Notes: generated by a model from the sequence alone, not told the origin. A stretch of 64,000 bases of DNA from Neoceratodus forsteri (GCA_016271365.2 CM057459.1:487891501-487955500), one strand, 5' to 3'; shown: positions 23,230 to 35,432, numbered from the stretch's first letter. Made by a program: numbers and translations.

Positions 23230-24900
23230 GTGTCATTGAAGGCATGATAGGGGTTGTGTATGGAATGAGCTTTAACCTTGGCTACATAGAGTTTGTGTGC
23301 AAACTTTTGTGCCCAGTGAATGAATGTATATTACCAGTTCCTTGTGTTTCACTGGGCTGCCATCAGATGAGAGGAAGGAGTTCTTCTGCCAGAAAGTAAG
23401 AAATTATGTAAGAGAACAACAAACCCAGTTAGAGTCTGTAAAGATGATGGTGTCCTAGGTTCCATGCTGGATCAACTCGAGGGTACAGGCCACCACTGCC
23501 ATCTCAGCATACTGTGATGATGCCACACTGCTATGCTTAGAAATTTTAATAGTGTTACCATAAGGGTGAATAACCAATATGCCCAACCCTGCAATCTGTT
23601 CTCCCTAGTAATAGGAAGCTGAGCTGTCTGTAAAGACATGACACAATGAGGTGTTGTTGAGTAGTTGTGATGTAGCAGGGAGGAAAGGACCTGGATCTGG
23701 AAGATCAGGTGGCTGCAGTGTACAGTCATGGGGTTCTCCTTAGAAAAGGAGGCCGTGCGTCAGCATGGATGGCATTTTGGTTGGGTGGACCTCGATTTCT
23801 CTATCCTGGAGAAGGAGAGACCAGTGTGTCAGTCTGGTGTTGGAGACTTATCCATTCTTCACTCTATCTGAAAGCAAAAAAGGTAGTTGGGGTGTGGTTC
23901 ATGTTGATGATCAGAGGGGAGTACCCTATGACATACAAAAAGTGCTTGACCACCCAGTAGGTAGCCAGAAGGTTCCTTTCACAAAGGCTGTACTTCTGTT
24001 CCACTGGGGTCAAGAGCTGTTATGCATATACAATGGGTCTCAGGGTGCCATGAACCTTCTGGGCTAGCACTGCTGACATAGCAATATCAGAGGTGGTGCA
24101 CTCCAGATGGAATGACAAAGCTTGATTGGGGTTGACCAGAGCTGGAGCTGAGGCCAAGGCCTGTTTCAGTGATGTCACAGCTTGAGTGTGAATAGGGCCC
24201 CAATTCTAGGACATGTCCTTTTTCAATAATTCATACAGAGGAGAAGCCTTCTGAGCAAAATCACAAATAAAATTTCTAGAATAGTTTACCATACCTAGAA
24301 ACCTCCTAAGAGTGGCCACACTGGTGGGCACTGGCAAGTCTTGCAATATTTGTATCTTCTTCCAGGTAGGGCTTCGGCCTTGGTCAGTTATTCTCTGGCC
24401 CAGAAAGAGTACCTCTTTCTGACATAGTTGTGCTTTTGCAGGGTTACATTTGAGGCCTGCCCTCTGAATGAGGGTCAGTAGATTGTCCAAGAGATCCAGG
24501 TGTTGTTCTTGTGTGGCTGTTGCCAATAACAGGTCATCCACATACTGCAAGAGACACTGGGGTATAGAGAAACCCTCAAGGGTATCCATCATGTGTAAAT
24601 GGAACAGGGAGGGGCTGTTATGGAATCCCTATGGTAAGCAGGTCCATGTGTACTGCCTGCCCTCAAAAGTGAAGGCAAACTTATATTGACTCTTGGGGGT
24701 CAATGGCAATGACCAGAAACCATTGGAGATGTCCAGGGCACTGAATCATTTTTGGTCAGGGGTCAATAGTCATAGCACATCAGGTGATGATGCCACAGTT
24801 GGGGCACAACTGGGGGTGACCTGGTTCAGTCTATCGTAGTCAATGGTAAGTCTCCAGGCACCTGTGGCTTTCTTCACAGGCCACACTGGGGGAAATGGCA
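23230..24900 (-). pseudogene. pol: ERV reverse transcriptase and RNase H, broken
   Basis: RT motifs on the minus strand are FSALDISNGFWSLPL (motif A, about 24690-24750), FEGRQYTWTCLP..FHNSP (about 24610-24680), and LLQYVDDLLLA (residues about 14-24 of the 24206-24592 segment). Then comes a KCNPAKAQLCQKEVLFLG block and a TLRRFLGMVNYSRNFI connection block. The RNase H region follows at about 23460-23780, with FTDSSASYY and SSQYAEMAVVACTL keeping the Asp and Glu of the active site. RT copies the RNA genome and RNase H removes the RNA. Stops and frameshifts separate these blocks, for example within the LTPDQK and FTDSSA areas. Confidence 0.85.
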
Positions 24901-25205
24901 GTGGAAACACATGTCCTGATTAGGAAGTAAATTCTGATTATGCTAGAGTGATCATGCAGTACCATCAACTGAAAGGTATGATAGGCCTTCAGGTGTACCA
25001 GTGTCAGAGGTAGTGGCATGGAATGGTATGCAAGCAACCTAGCACCGTCTACACCAGACATGCTGGTCCTCCATCCGGTGGACCAAGTGGATGTGTTTGG
25101 GTGGTCATTATGTAATACAGACACAGCTGCACCTGTATCCAATAGTACTGTCAGTAGGCGGCCCCCAACCTCAGCCTCAGTGCAGGGCCTTCCATTTGTG
25201 TTCAA
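24840..25205 (-). pseudogene. pro: ERV protease
   Basis: The minus-strand product carries LLDTGAAVSVL at about residues 21-31. This is the aspartyl-protease active-site loop (D-T-G-A) with its hydrophobic lead-in. Retroviral protease cuts Gag and Pol as a dimer. It lies between gag and RT as expected. The later flap and the ILGRD-like helix are not clear, and the C-terminal part drifts out of frame before RT. Confidence 0.75.
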
Positions 25206-25524
25206 GACCAGCTTGTTTACAATACAGACTGGGGCCTGTAATTGTCAATCTGTACCAGTGGAGGCATGGGGAGTCTCATGGAAGAGAGTCCTGGCCTTGT
25301 TCCTGTGAACCACTTCACCATGCTGCACTGATGCTATGTAGAGAGCCGCTTCCGGGTTCAGGAATGTATGGAACTGAAAGCCTGTACTTCCAGTGTCTCC
25401 GAGGTCTGTAGAGACCTGCTTTCCCAGTCATATGGTGACAAGGGTCCAAACAGGAACAGCATCCGCTACAGAACACACTTGCCCAAGAAGTTCCCTGAAC
25501 TTCCGGTTCTCATCGGCTATTTCC

Positions 25525-27479
25525 CTATACGAAGGGCCTGATCTTTGTTGTCTTATTCTTATGGTGTTTCTTATTTTTGTGGTAGTTCCAGTTCCCACCC
25601 CAGGATTGTTTTTGTTGGGCCTGCTGGAGGTGTTGGTTGTCTGTGGGGAGGGGCTGTTTCTCTTGAGCCTGCCCTTCTACCATGTAGTGCATCATGGCCT
25701 CTGGAGTAGTCTCCATGGCAGCTACTTTCTTGGAGCCAGAGCCCAGATCACGGATGTAGAGTTGATAAACTCTCTCGGTTTTCAGAAGAATGTCGGCAAA
25801 CCTCTCCATGGTGGGATAGGTGGTTGGCTCTACTTTTTCTCTTACTGCAGAGATCATGTTCCTAAGGAATAGGGTCTTGTATTCAATAAGGTCCACATCT
25901 GCGGCTTCTTGTGCAAGATGTTACCCTGCTCGGTAGGCTATCCAGAGCCTCTGGTGGAAAGTAACTGGACTTTCTTTCACATTCTGTTTTACAGGGTATG
26001 TGAGCATCACTCCCACTACACCTGGGCTGTGTGCAGAAATGAGCTCAGCTGCTACTTCATCAAAGGTAGCGTGTCCGTCCTGATGGTTGGTATCAGGGAG
26101 TTTTGTCCACAGTCCAGGATCAATGGTCTAGTGTAGGATCTGGACCTGGTAGTCTGCAGCAAACTAAGCATTTCACATTTAGCACGCACCTTTTCCAAGT
26201 GGCAACTGAGGTCATAGGACGGGCTCATCCAACCAATGCTGTCAGCTATTTGCTGAACATAATAGGCCATTTGCAGGGGATTATTGGGCCGATCAGGTGG
26301 AGGTAGGTTGTCTTGGGCACCATCCAGGGCTGCCTGGGCCACGGCTGTTGCCACTGACCAAACCATGCCATCCTTTGTCCCAGCCTCATGTAAAAGCTGC
26401 CTAATTTGGGTCTTGAGAACCCATTTATTTCTTTCAGAGATGGGTACAGTGCTTATTGCAGTTTTGATCATCATCTCTATCTCCTGCCTGTCTTCCACAT
26501 TAATAACAGCTACCAGTGGTGCCGTTGGGACTAGGCCTGGGCCTGCTCCCCCCCATCATGTGGGTCACCATGTTGGCATCACTCATGATGTGAGTCATGA
26601 CGTCGATGACATATGACATGAGTGGCAGGTGACGGGTGTCTGCCATGTTGTGGATGGTGGGGTGCCTGGGCCATAGTAGGGGTGTGACTGGGCATTGTAC
26701 TGTGAGATGTCATCATCTGATACCACCCCCTCATATGACGTTGTCAAGGCAGGGGCTACACCTCCCATCACCTTGACATGTCCAGCCAACACCTCTCGCT
26801 GATGGCACAGTTTTGCCATCTTGGATTCACATTCTGCATGATTCACATTTGCAACATTCACTTCCACCTCATCCTGTATCTGTTTTTGTAACACTCTATA
26901 TGTGGTGCTCAATTTGCGATTGTCCCTAGTAGCCACTTCTAAGTCATTACATACCTGGTTTATCTTGTCCTGTATCTCTACCAACTCCTCACTCAATTGT
27001 TCATTTGTTCTACTTAACAAGTCATTCATTTGCAAAGCCTGACCCTTATCCTGTCTCAAACTTTCACACTCCTGCTTCAACATACAAAGTTCCTGCTCGC
27101 CTGCCTGTGCAGAATGATGCAGAAGGGAATCCTTTTCATTTCACAGTGTTTGGAGCTCAGACTCCAAATCCTGCTCATGTCTCACACATTTGGTTTCCTG
27201 CAACCCCATCTCCTGCTTAAGAGATGAGATTTTCAGTTCAAGGGTTCGAAACCTCACTTTGGAGGCTTCCAGAGCAGCATAAAGAGCCACAACCAACAGC
27301 CCTTTAGCTTCTCACTTTCTGGCCATTTGTCTCATCTCTGTATACTGGGTTGAAATCCCCAGTGTAGGGTTGTCAGATTGACTTGCATCCCACGTGAAGT
27401 CAGCACATTCTCCATGGGAGGCAAGGAAGTTTGAGACATTGAGTCTCAGTTCTGCACAGATATTTGATACGGTGGCCAT
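25525..27479 (-). pseudogene. gag: ERV gag (matrix/capsid), broken
   Basis: The first minus-strand ATG after the PBS is at 27479 (MATVSNICAELRLN). The frame meets a TGA at 27312-27314, codon 56. Downstream segments are 26595-27083, 26052-26498 and 25525-25896. The first is strongly charged and heptad-like over about 90 residues, a coiled coil. The second has the helix-rich, Gln/Trp-bearing character of a capsid N-terminal domain. The third is capsid C-terminal-like, followed by a basic Lys/His tail (HKNKKHHKNKTTKIRP). Gag builds the particle shell. I see no CCHC zinc knuckle in any frame I read. A coiled-coil N-terminus is not usual for simple gammaretroviruses. Confidence 0.75.
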
Positions 27480-27774
27480 TGTGTGGTAGGGAACAAAAAA
27501 AAATCAAACTATGGAAAGGCACCGTGCTATGTATCGATCCACAACAGGTGCACTTGTTTACAGTTGGGCTACTGTGCACGTAAGCTTACAATTCAAAACT
27601 GCTATGGGGTGGGTTGAGTCGGCATTGACCACACTCAGAAAGCAGCCAGACTTTGCAAGTTATTACAAAGTGGTCATTAAACAGGAGGGGTGATGTGGGA
27701 ATGCACACCTACAGTCCCTGTTGGGAAGGGAAAAGTTGTAAGCAACAAGTGAAACTTTGCAAACACCATATATT

Positions 27775-27792
27775 GCCTGCAAGTGGTCGCCA
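27775..27792 (-). promoter_or_regulatory. ERV primer-binding site, tRNA-Arg-like
   Basis: Two bases inside the 5' LTR, the minus strand reads TGGCGACCACTTGCAGGC. TGG is the complement of tRNA CCA, and the first ten bases fit the 3' end of a vertebrate tRNA-Arg. The remainder is diverged, so the tRNA call is tentative. Confidence 0.6.
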
Positions 27793-27794
27793 AT

Positions 27795-28478
27795 TGTCAG
27801 GAGGTCTAAACCTCACTCTCAGGTTCTTGGCAATAATGGGCATGCAAGGAATCACAGACACGTTGCATAAGAGTAATAAAGCTCATTTATTACTACCAAA
27901 AGGATAATCACAGTTGCCCTAAGCAGTTCTTACCAAAAGGAACTGGGAGCCAATGCTAAGCATTCCCTATACCTCGAGGATTCTCTGTGTTTCTTGGAGT
28001 TTCCAAGGTAGAAGACATAATGTCTTACATTATATACCTATGATAATTACCATGGTTACTGTAAGACAGAAACATTTCTAGTTACAGAGGTAAGCCCTAT
28101 TGGCTAAATTAGAGGTGGCTCCACAGTCCAAGATAACATTATACAATTTTGTAGTAGTCATCACTTTGTAAAGACAAAGAAGTACAGTTGTACATAGCCG
28201 TGTAATAATACAAATCATCAGAAGATGGCAATGCTGACTCATATATCATAATCATTACAAGGACAAAGATGCCCTAACATCTTGTAAGCAAGAAATATAG
28301 ACATATATTAGAAAGTAAAGTGTATAACAATAATACTATATGCATACATATCCTGACATTTACTCTTATACGGTAGATGCTCTTAGCCCTATATGTTAGT
28401 ATAACATATGCCTAATTACTAGCTGTCTACGATGTACCTCTGGGAGTACCAATAAGGGTGTAGGGACCTCGTGTAACA
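27795..28478 (-). repeat. ERV 5' LTR
   Basis: Direct copy of 18457-19135 with a 5-bp insertion (near 28337) and scattered substitutions. The TATA-like element (about 28028-28037) and AATAAA (27886-27891), both on the minus strand, are conserved. Confidence 0.93.
28027..28038 (-). promoter_or_regulatory. TATA-like element of the ERV 5' LTR
   Basis: Minus-strand GGTATATAATG is identical in both LTRs and lies about 140 bp upstream of the LTR polyadenylation signal, a normal spacing for a retroviral promoter and R region. Confidence 0.55.
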
Positions 28479-31400
28479 GTACAGTGGTTCCCAAATACAT
28501 TTATATTTAGATAGCTTGTTTGACATACTCGCTATGAGGCGCTCTGCTTGTAATGCAAACAAAATCTCTTTATGCCATTCTAGATAGCACGGAGTGCATC
28601 GGTCAAGCCAGTGCTAAAGAAAAACCATTTTTGCACATGCTGAAATCAAAGCCATATGTGACCTCTGGTTGCCAATCAGGTTATCTTTATAGTCACACAA
28701 AATACATATTTCAGGAAGGAAGGCATCAGATAGTCCCAACAGGGGATCAAGATGGGTTTGAATTGAAGTCCAGAAGGGGATCACTGCCTCGCTTAACCAC
28801 AAAATATGCAACAAGGTTCCAGGCTCTTTGCTGCATCTGGAGCAGGTGTTGGTGGGTAGTCGGCCCATTCTATGCAATTTAACTGGAGTGTAATAAAGAT
28901 TATGGATGATCTGGAATTGCATAAACTGGTATTGATCCCACTTTATCAGTGCATATTGATACTTCCAGATGGTGGACCAATTTCTAGGAAAGGTAGAAAC
29001 TGGAAGAGCCTGGTCTCACCAATAATACCTTGAACCCTCCTTGGCAACCAGATAAGTTTGTAAAGATTGATAATAGTATGAAATTAGATGGGTCGAGGAG
29101 GCTGAGTGAAAAAATGGAAGGGCTGAAGTACTAAAGGGACTAAGCTATGGCCCATTACCAAAAAAATTGTAAAAGCATGTGGGATAGTTGAAAAAATCAT
29201 AAAACAGAAGTAATAGGCTAACTATATAGGGAACTTGCTTCCTGAAAGGAGAGCAGTTTCTGATTGAACATAAGATCTCCAACTGTGTCTACTCCAATAT
29301 CAGGCCAGAATCTTCTTGAAAGCATCCATCCAGCTATCAGAAGATTAGGGTTCCGAAATAAGGACTGGGAGGTATCTTTGTACAGACAAATCTTAAGTAG
29401 GGAGCAAAGCTGTAAGAGAATCTGAAGGGATGCCTCTAAGGGTGTATCCCGCAGAGATCTGGGAAGTTTACTCCTAGTGAGATAGGGAAGTGACCCAATA
29501 TTGAAACCACTTATAGAACACAAGGAGTGCCCAATGTGGAACATATGGTCTAGAGAGATTGTCCCCAGGTGGCTTCAACCAGTACAAAAGCCTAACAAGA
29601 TGTAAAGCCAAATAGTACAGAAAAAAAATCTTGTTTAGTGCACATTAATTTGGAAAAAGTCTGTCGGGCTGTCTTACCTTGCCATAGAAAGGAGGTGAGA
29701 ATCCCGTGAACTTGGGCAAACCATGACTGGGAGAGGGCCCAATTGTGCATTTGGAGGGGGTATAGTAATTGGGTAGAACATTCATTTTAATGATGTTCAG
29801 TCAGCCCCCACAAGGAGAGGGATAACATAGACCAGTGATCCAAGTCTTCTTTAAGACTGCAGTCCATGAAGTCATGATTAAATTGTTTCATCTTACAAGG
29901 GAAAGTGCTAAGATAAATTCCCAAATATTTCAATCTGTCCTTCCTAAAGACAAGGCCAAGGTGCTCAAGACCTGGCTTAAGGGTAGCACTATTGAGAGCC
30001 ATAATTTCAGTTTTAGTAAGGTTTAATTTGTAGTTAGAAATAACACTAAACTGGGAAATAATCTGTAGGACAGCAGACAGGGATGTGACTGGAGCGGAAA
30101 CTTGTAACAGTATATCACCCGCGTACACTGATAGTTTATAATCCATGTTACCAATTGAAATGCTAGAGACTTGGGGAGAAGAATTAAGTTTATGAATCAG
30201 AAGCTCTAGAAACAGATTAAATAGGTATGGAGAAAGGGGTCATCCCTGCCTGTTACCCTGATGGAGAGAAAATGGTGAGGATACAACACTGTTACAAAGT
30301 ACACGGGCTGATGGAGAGGAATAGAGCACCTTGACCCATTGTATGAATTCTCAAGGGATGCGATATTTGGGTAAAAGGGAAAACAAGTAATCTCATGAGA
30401 CCCTATCAAAGACCTTTTTGGCATCCAGAGACACCAAGACCGTGGGAGTGGAGGAGTCTCTGGGCACCAAAAAAGAGTAGGGCAATTTCCTGAGATGATC
30501 AGCAGACAGCCTACCTATTACAAAGCCCACCTGTTCCCTGCTAATCAACGGGTCCCATATTGATCCCAATCTACAAGCCAATACCTTAGCTAAGATTTTG
30601 AAAACCATGTTGATAAGATATATTGTCCCATGGTTGGAGACCAACAGTGGGTCTCTGCCAGGTTTAGGAAGAATGACAATAGTGGCCACAGTCAGAGAGG
30701 GATCAGACAAGCCCTGCTTGAAAATATAGTTGTAAGTATTCAAAAGGATGGGAGCTACGTGGTCCTTGAAGGCTTTATAAAAGTTGGTGGTAAACCCATC
30801 CAGGCCGGGGGTTATCAGAAGCCAGGGAGTCAATGGCCTGGGAAATCTCAAGTAGGGTCAACAGTGCTTTTAGTATAGCCACTTGAGAACCAACCAGCTG
30901 GGGAAGACTAATATCCTGGAGGAAAGATTGAAACTGAGTTGGCAAAAGGAAGAGCAGGGGGAGCATGTAATTGTTGATAAAAGATTTTGAAAGTTCTAAC
31001 AATATATCAGGGTGAGATAAGGAGCTGGACAGAACTGAAAATGTTTCACCAGGAAAGGCACTCTTTTCCACATGGATTGAGGAGACAATTCTATCCATTG
31101 CTTGGGAATGTAAATGAAGGGCCAATAACATCCCAGCTCTCTCCCCTTGATCAAAATAATTTACTTTAGAGTGTAAAATATGATGCTCAGCCTTCTCTTC
31201 CAGTAGTGTATTATATTGAAATCTGAGAGATTCTAACAGTTCCCACTCTGCTTGAGGAGAGACCTGTGAAATGTGCTCCTCGATGCATTGTATATGAACT
31301 AACAAGGAAGAAAGAGCAGCAGAAGTTTGTTTCTTCTGCTTAGTAGCCAAGCAAATTAATTCCCCTCGAAGGGCACATTTCAAGGCTCCCCACAAGACAT

Positions 31401-32271
31401 CAAGTTTGGGCATAGAAGGGGAATTAAGTTCCATAAAGTTGTTGATAAAAGATTGGAGATGTTGCAGTAACTCATCCGACTTGAGTAACTGATTGTTTAA
31501 ATACCAGACCTTATCTCTGGTCAAGAAAGGGGGTGAGATTGAGTTGAATGAAAGCAGAATGGTGGTCTGATATCACCTAAGCAGAGTAATGGCATAAAGC
31601 AATCCTAGGAAGGTGGTACACTCCTAACAAAAAGTAATCAATCCTAGAAAAGGAATTATGTGGTGGGGAGTGGAAGGAATATTCTTGGTGGTCTGGGTTC
31701 AGTGCCCTCCATGGGTCTACCAGACCCAAAGAGTGCATGAGGTCCTGAATAGCCAGTTGACGAGGTGACAGTGTCTATCGGGTCTGACCAGTCCTATCTA
31801 GACCATTGCACAAAACCAGATTCCAGTCCCCTACGAGAATGATTGGAAGCAAACTCTATGGGGCTAAAATAGACATCAGGATGGTAAAAAAAAGGGTGTC
31901 ATCACTGTTAGGGCTATAAATAGAACCCAGTACCACCTCCAGATGACCAAGCAATGCTCAGACGGAGAATAATATAACGACCCTGGGGATTTGCTATTTC
32001 CTGGAGGAGACGAAAGGGTATCCTATGTGCTATAATGATAGCCACATCTTTTTTACTGGAATCAGAGCCAGCACCGAAGGCCTGTCACACCCAGGAATGC
32101 CTAAGATGGAGAACCTGGGAGGGAGGTAGGTGAGTCTCTTGGAGAAAGGCTACATCAGCTTGTAACCTATGTAAATGAAGCAAAATTTTGCATCTTTTAG
32201 TAGGGGACTGCACACCTTTAACATTCCAGGTACAAAAATTATAAGTAGCCATGGTGAAATAGTAAAAGGAA
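28479..32271 (-). pseudogene. L1-type LINE ORF2 (endonuclease and RT), 5'-truncated
   Basis: Starts on the minus strand at ATG 32252 with MATYNFCTWNVKGVQSPTKR, the L1-type endonuclease opening, and QADVAFLQETHL. A linker follows at 30775-31524. The RT fingers/palm (30393-30851) have PGLDGFTTNFYKAF, ILPKPGRDP, KILAKVLACRL and SLDAKKVFDRV. The catalytic box (29787-30146) reads YAGD instead of YADD. C-terminal parts lie at 29218-29544 and 28614-28922, the latter with a CSRCSKEPGTLLHILW zinc-like block. The element is only about 20 bp longer than ORF2 at its 5' end, so ORF1 is absent. Several frameshifts occur. The 3' UTR continues at 18162-18456 across the ERV. Confidence 0.85.
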
Positions 32272-32730
32272 GAGAGAAAATTTCTTAAGGAGTGGCGTCA
32301 CCACTGCCTCCTTCAGGGAGTCAGGAAACTCACCTGTCTCAAGCGAACTCTGGACTGTCTCAGCCAGGACTGGGCTGATGACCTCAACGCACCCCACAAG
32401 AAGGTGAGCTGGGTCCAGGTCCAAACTACAGCAGGTCGGCTGCATACTCTGGATGATCCTTATGACTTCCACGCTCACCGGCTGGCTAAAGGTCAACCAA
32501 CCAAACCGTGATTCTGCAACCTTGGACCAATCATTGCCCCACCCATTGGAGTGAGCTAAGCAGATCTCTGATCTAATGCCGGCAACCTTATCAGGAAAGA
32601 AGTGAGCGAACTTATCACACTTATCATGTGACAATGCTGTCCAAACTTCTATGTTTACTCTGACAATATACAAAAAAGCAAGTGTTTCTGGAAAGCAATA
32701 ACCCCCAATCAGCCAGACAGCACTGGGCAA
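32272..32730 (-). pseudogene. L2 LINE copy, 5' half: linker and start of RT
   Basis: Minus-strand text includes HDKCDKFAHFFPDKVAGIR (linker after the endonuclease), PTCCSLDLDPAHLL, and GEFPDSLKEAVVTPLLKK. The frame ends at KKFSL, exactly where the 15-bp duplication sits, and resumes with KKSSLDPD at 18161. This is the same L2 copy as 16704-18161. Homology fades upstream of about 32660. Confidence 0.82.
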
Positions 32731-33480
32731 ACACTCTACAGTTATAGATTCAGCAAGGTAGGAAGGGTTTCAGTTTCTAAAACTGGCTTTTTGGAAAAGA
32801 GGGGAGAAAGGTAGATCATTATTCAGCAAACCCATTTTCTGGAATCAACAAATAGTACCAGTGTTGGAATTACTTTGTGAGCTGGGGTCCGTGTGGTCCC
32901 TGTCTTAACAAGTTCCTCCCTTCCAGTATAATTAAACCTGTTAAACATGAACTACAGGGGTGCATGTCAATGCTAAAGGGGCTGAGTCTGGTGCCCCCAA
33001 TAATTCAAACACTGTGATGTACAATTGTAATATCAGGGACAAAAGCCCCAAATGGCAGAGTAGTACAGCTGCAGAGCAGTACACACAGAAGAAGTGTGAG
33101 AGGCTTTTACAGTATAATATGTTCTAAGAGTAGATTAGTAAGTAAAACGCTTATGTATACATGTGTGTACGTGTGTCTGTGCAATGTGTGTGTGTGCTGT
33201 GATTATGCTGCCTGTTTGTGACTGAAAGTAGTGAAGGGCAGCATAAAGAGAAGCCTAGTTGCACTCTATTTTTTACAACCATATCTTCAAGTCTGTATGG
33301 GACCCACAATTTGCAAAATGGTTATGGGAATAAAAAGATCATTGTCATGTTGTGTTTTGGTACTGTATATGAAACTCATATATTATTATATGGAATTTAT
33401 GTATGTATACATAGATATGTATACTATATAATGATATGAATGGCAGTCAAGTCCATGCTACAAGGCATGTTTTATATTTA
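32731..33480. other. Unassigned sequence
   Basis: About 750 bp with a short GT-rich stretch near 33160-33200. No coding motif is recognised. Confidence 0.4.
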
Positions 33481-33631
33481 AGCAATAAGGCACGACAGGG
33501 TGTGGTATATCATGGGATATCGTCATGCCTCGGGTGGTTGAGCATGAGGCCGCAAGCCGAGTGCATCCAACCGTCCGAGAAGTGATGATATCCCATGATA
33601 TACCACACCCTGGAGTGACTTTTTGCTATTA
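33481..33631. mobile_element. Hairpin element, copy 1 of 3
   Basis: Arms 33497-33520 and 33588-33611 (AGGGTGTGGTATATCATGGGATAT and complement, first 20 shown in part) are perfect. The ends AGCAATAAGGCAC and GTGACTTTTTGCT are weaker inverted copies. The loop has the shared words GCCTCGGG, GAGGCCGCAAGCCGAGTG and CAACC. TTAA lies at the left edge (TTTAAGCAATAA). Confidence 0.75.
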
Positions 33632-35286
33632 TGAACTGGTTTATCAGTTTTGTTAAGAAAAATAATTAAGAAGAAACTTTTAAAATGTTTTAATGCCATT
33701 TTTTAAAGTGCTGGAGGAACATCTTTAAAAAAAAAAGTTCCAGGAGGGCTTTGGGCAGCAGGTGGCACTGTTGCAATTGGAGTTCATGTAGCAGTGCAGA
33801 TGCAAGCACCAATATGTTGGCAGGGACAGTGATCGTTGTGGTCTGTGATCTGCTCCCCCCACCTCCCAAACAATGTTGTGATTATTGCAAGCCTGGAGTA
33901 AAGGAAAACTGTGATGCTTCATTTTTAAGGGAGAAGGTGAGGTTAATAAAGAATTTTTTTTGTAATTGGGAGGGCCTTTGTGATATCAGGTATGTTTTCT
34001 TCTCTCAAGCGGATGTTAATGAGCTGCACAGTGGCATTATGGTATTTCTTTGTTGGGAGCGAGTGGTTTTGTGAATGCTGCAGTCGGCAGTCACCCATTG
34101 TGTTGCTGTCGTGTGCGTGCTGGTGGCAGTTTTTTTTTTTTTTTTTTTTTTGAAATAGCGGCCGACTGGAAGTCTGACTCGCTACAGACTGCGGGAGATG
34201 TAGAACTCTGCACAGTAAGTGACGAGGCTGGTGACCAGAGGTTTTCTGAAGCTGTGATGATGTAGCCCGATATCATCATGGCTTCAAAAACCTCTTGGCC
34301 AATCAACTTCCTCCATTTATGAACCCCAGTTCATAATTCATATTATACAATGCAAGAAAATTTCTTACTCTGTGATTCGTCAGTGCCTACCTTCATCAGT
34401 GATGTTGTACAGTATGAGCATAATATCACTGCATGAAGGTCCAGCACCAAAAGGACCACAGAAAAGTAAAAGAAGTTACTGCACCTGTACATCTGCAAGC
34501 TTTCCCTGATTTCTGCCTTCTACCACATCACCCTGAACAGAAATGCCATTTTCCTGATTGTACATGTATAGATATGATCCCATAACTTTCTTGTTTTCTC
34601 CGCATGCCTCACTCCTTAATGAAAAGTTAGAGAAAGTCATAATCGCCCCCCCCATGTAAAATTGGTCATGAGCTTCACATGCCTCTGCTCAAAAAATCCC
34701 AGACTGGCCACTAATCTAGCTATAAATGTAACCAGGCAGACTTTCCCAGAAGAAATCAATGTGTAACTATGATTTCTTCCCACTCGGGATGCTGAACAAC
34801 AAAGCACATTGCTACATGCAGCGTCACAATATCTCTATTGCTAGGCTTGTCAGCTGTCAGGCACGAGCTCAGCAACCTGTTTCCATGAAAAAACACACAC
34901 TTTGGTGGTTTCTGCCTGTACTTTCCGATAAAAAAAAGATAACCAGCTCGACTGAATGACTTTCCAATCACATGTGAAGTTGGAGAAGTCTCTCAGTCCC
35001 CGCTAGTCCATTGGCTAATCAGCTCCATTTTGTGATTATGGCTCCATGCTCCTGAAAGAGCTTTGAAAATGGAAAGCATTCACCCAGTCCAAGTACAGGC
35101 AGTGAGACCAACTGAATTAACATCAGGGACAAAACTAGAGATGAATAGAGAGAAACAAAAAAAAAGAGAGAGAGAGATAGAGACACAGAGAGAACAGAGA
35201 CATGAGGGGAGTTGTGGGTGAGGAAACCAGTGACACATACCAATTGTGCACCATGTACTGGCCACAAAAAACAACTTATTATTGAC
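33632..35286. other. Unassigned sequence with poly-T and GA runs
   Basis: No coding motif. A 23-nt T-run lies at about 34129-34151 and an A-run at about 33728-33736, which may mark retroposed pieces. A GA-rich run lies at 35165-35200. Confidence 0.4.
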
Positions 35287-35432
35287 AGCAATAATGCACT
35301 CCAGTGTGTGTGTTATGCTGGGGTAATATCACCTCTTCGGTGTTGGACACACTTGGCCTACGGCCTCATGCCCAACCACCCAAGGTGTGATGTTATCTCA
35401 GCACGACACACACCATGTTGTGCATTATTGCT
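35287..35432. mobile_element. Hairpin element, copy 2 of 3
   Basis: The ends AGCAATAATGCAC and GTGCATTATTGCT are perfect inverted copies, and the arms extend to about 47 bp with few mismatches. The loop has GGCCTACGGCCTCATGCCCAACC, the family core in the opposite orientation to copy 1. TTAA directly follows GC at the right edge, as on the left of copy 1. Confidence 0.8.

Larger units (their letters stand above)
18457..28478 (-). mobile_element. Endogenous retrovirus, class I (gamma/epsilon-like), complete but defective
   Basis: A 10.0-kb provirus on the minus strand. The LTRs are 18457-19135 (3') and 27795-28478 (5'). By eye they differ at about 48 positions (roughly 93% identity). The 4-bp duplication GTAC flanks it at 18453-18456 and 28479-28482, the length used by gammaretroviruses. 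PBS, gag, pro, RT, RNase H, integrase, env and PPT lie in the normal order. The RT box LLQYVDD and the 4-bp duplication support class I. The long env and coiled-coil gag suggest an epsilon-like branch rather than a typical gammaretrovirus, but this is inference. Every gene has stops or frameshifts. It sits in the 3' UTR of an L1, and pol carries a CR1 insertion. Confidence 0.93.

Noticed and set aside
23709..24067. Plus-strand open frames over the ERV pol region
   Set aside because: They are antisense to RT/RNase H and carry no domain.
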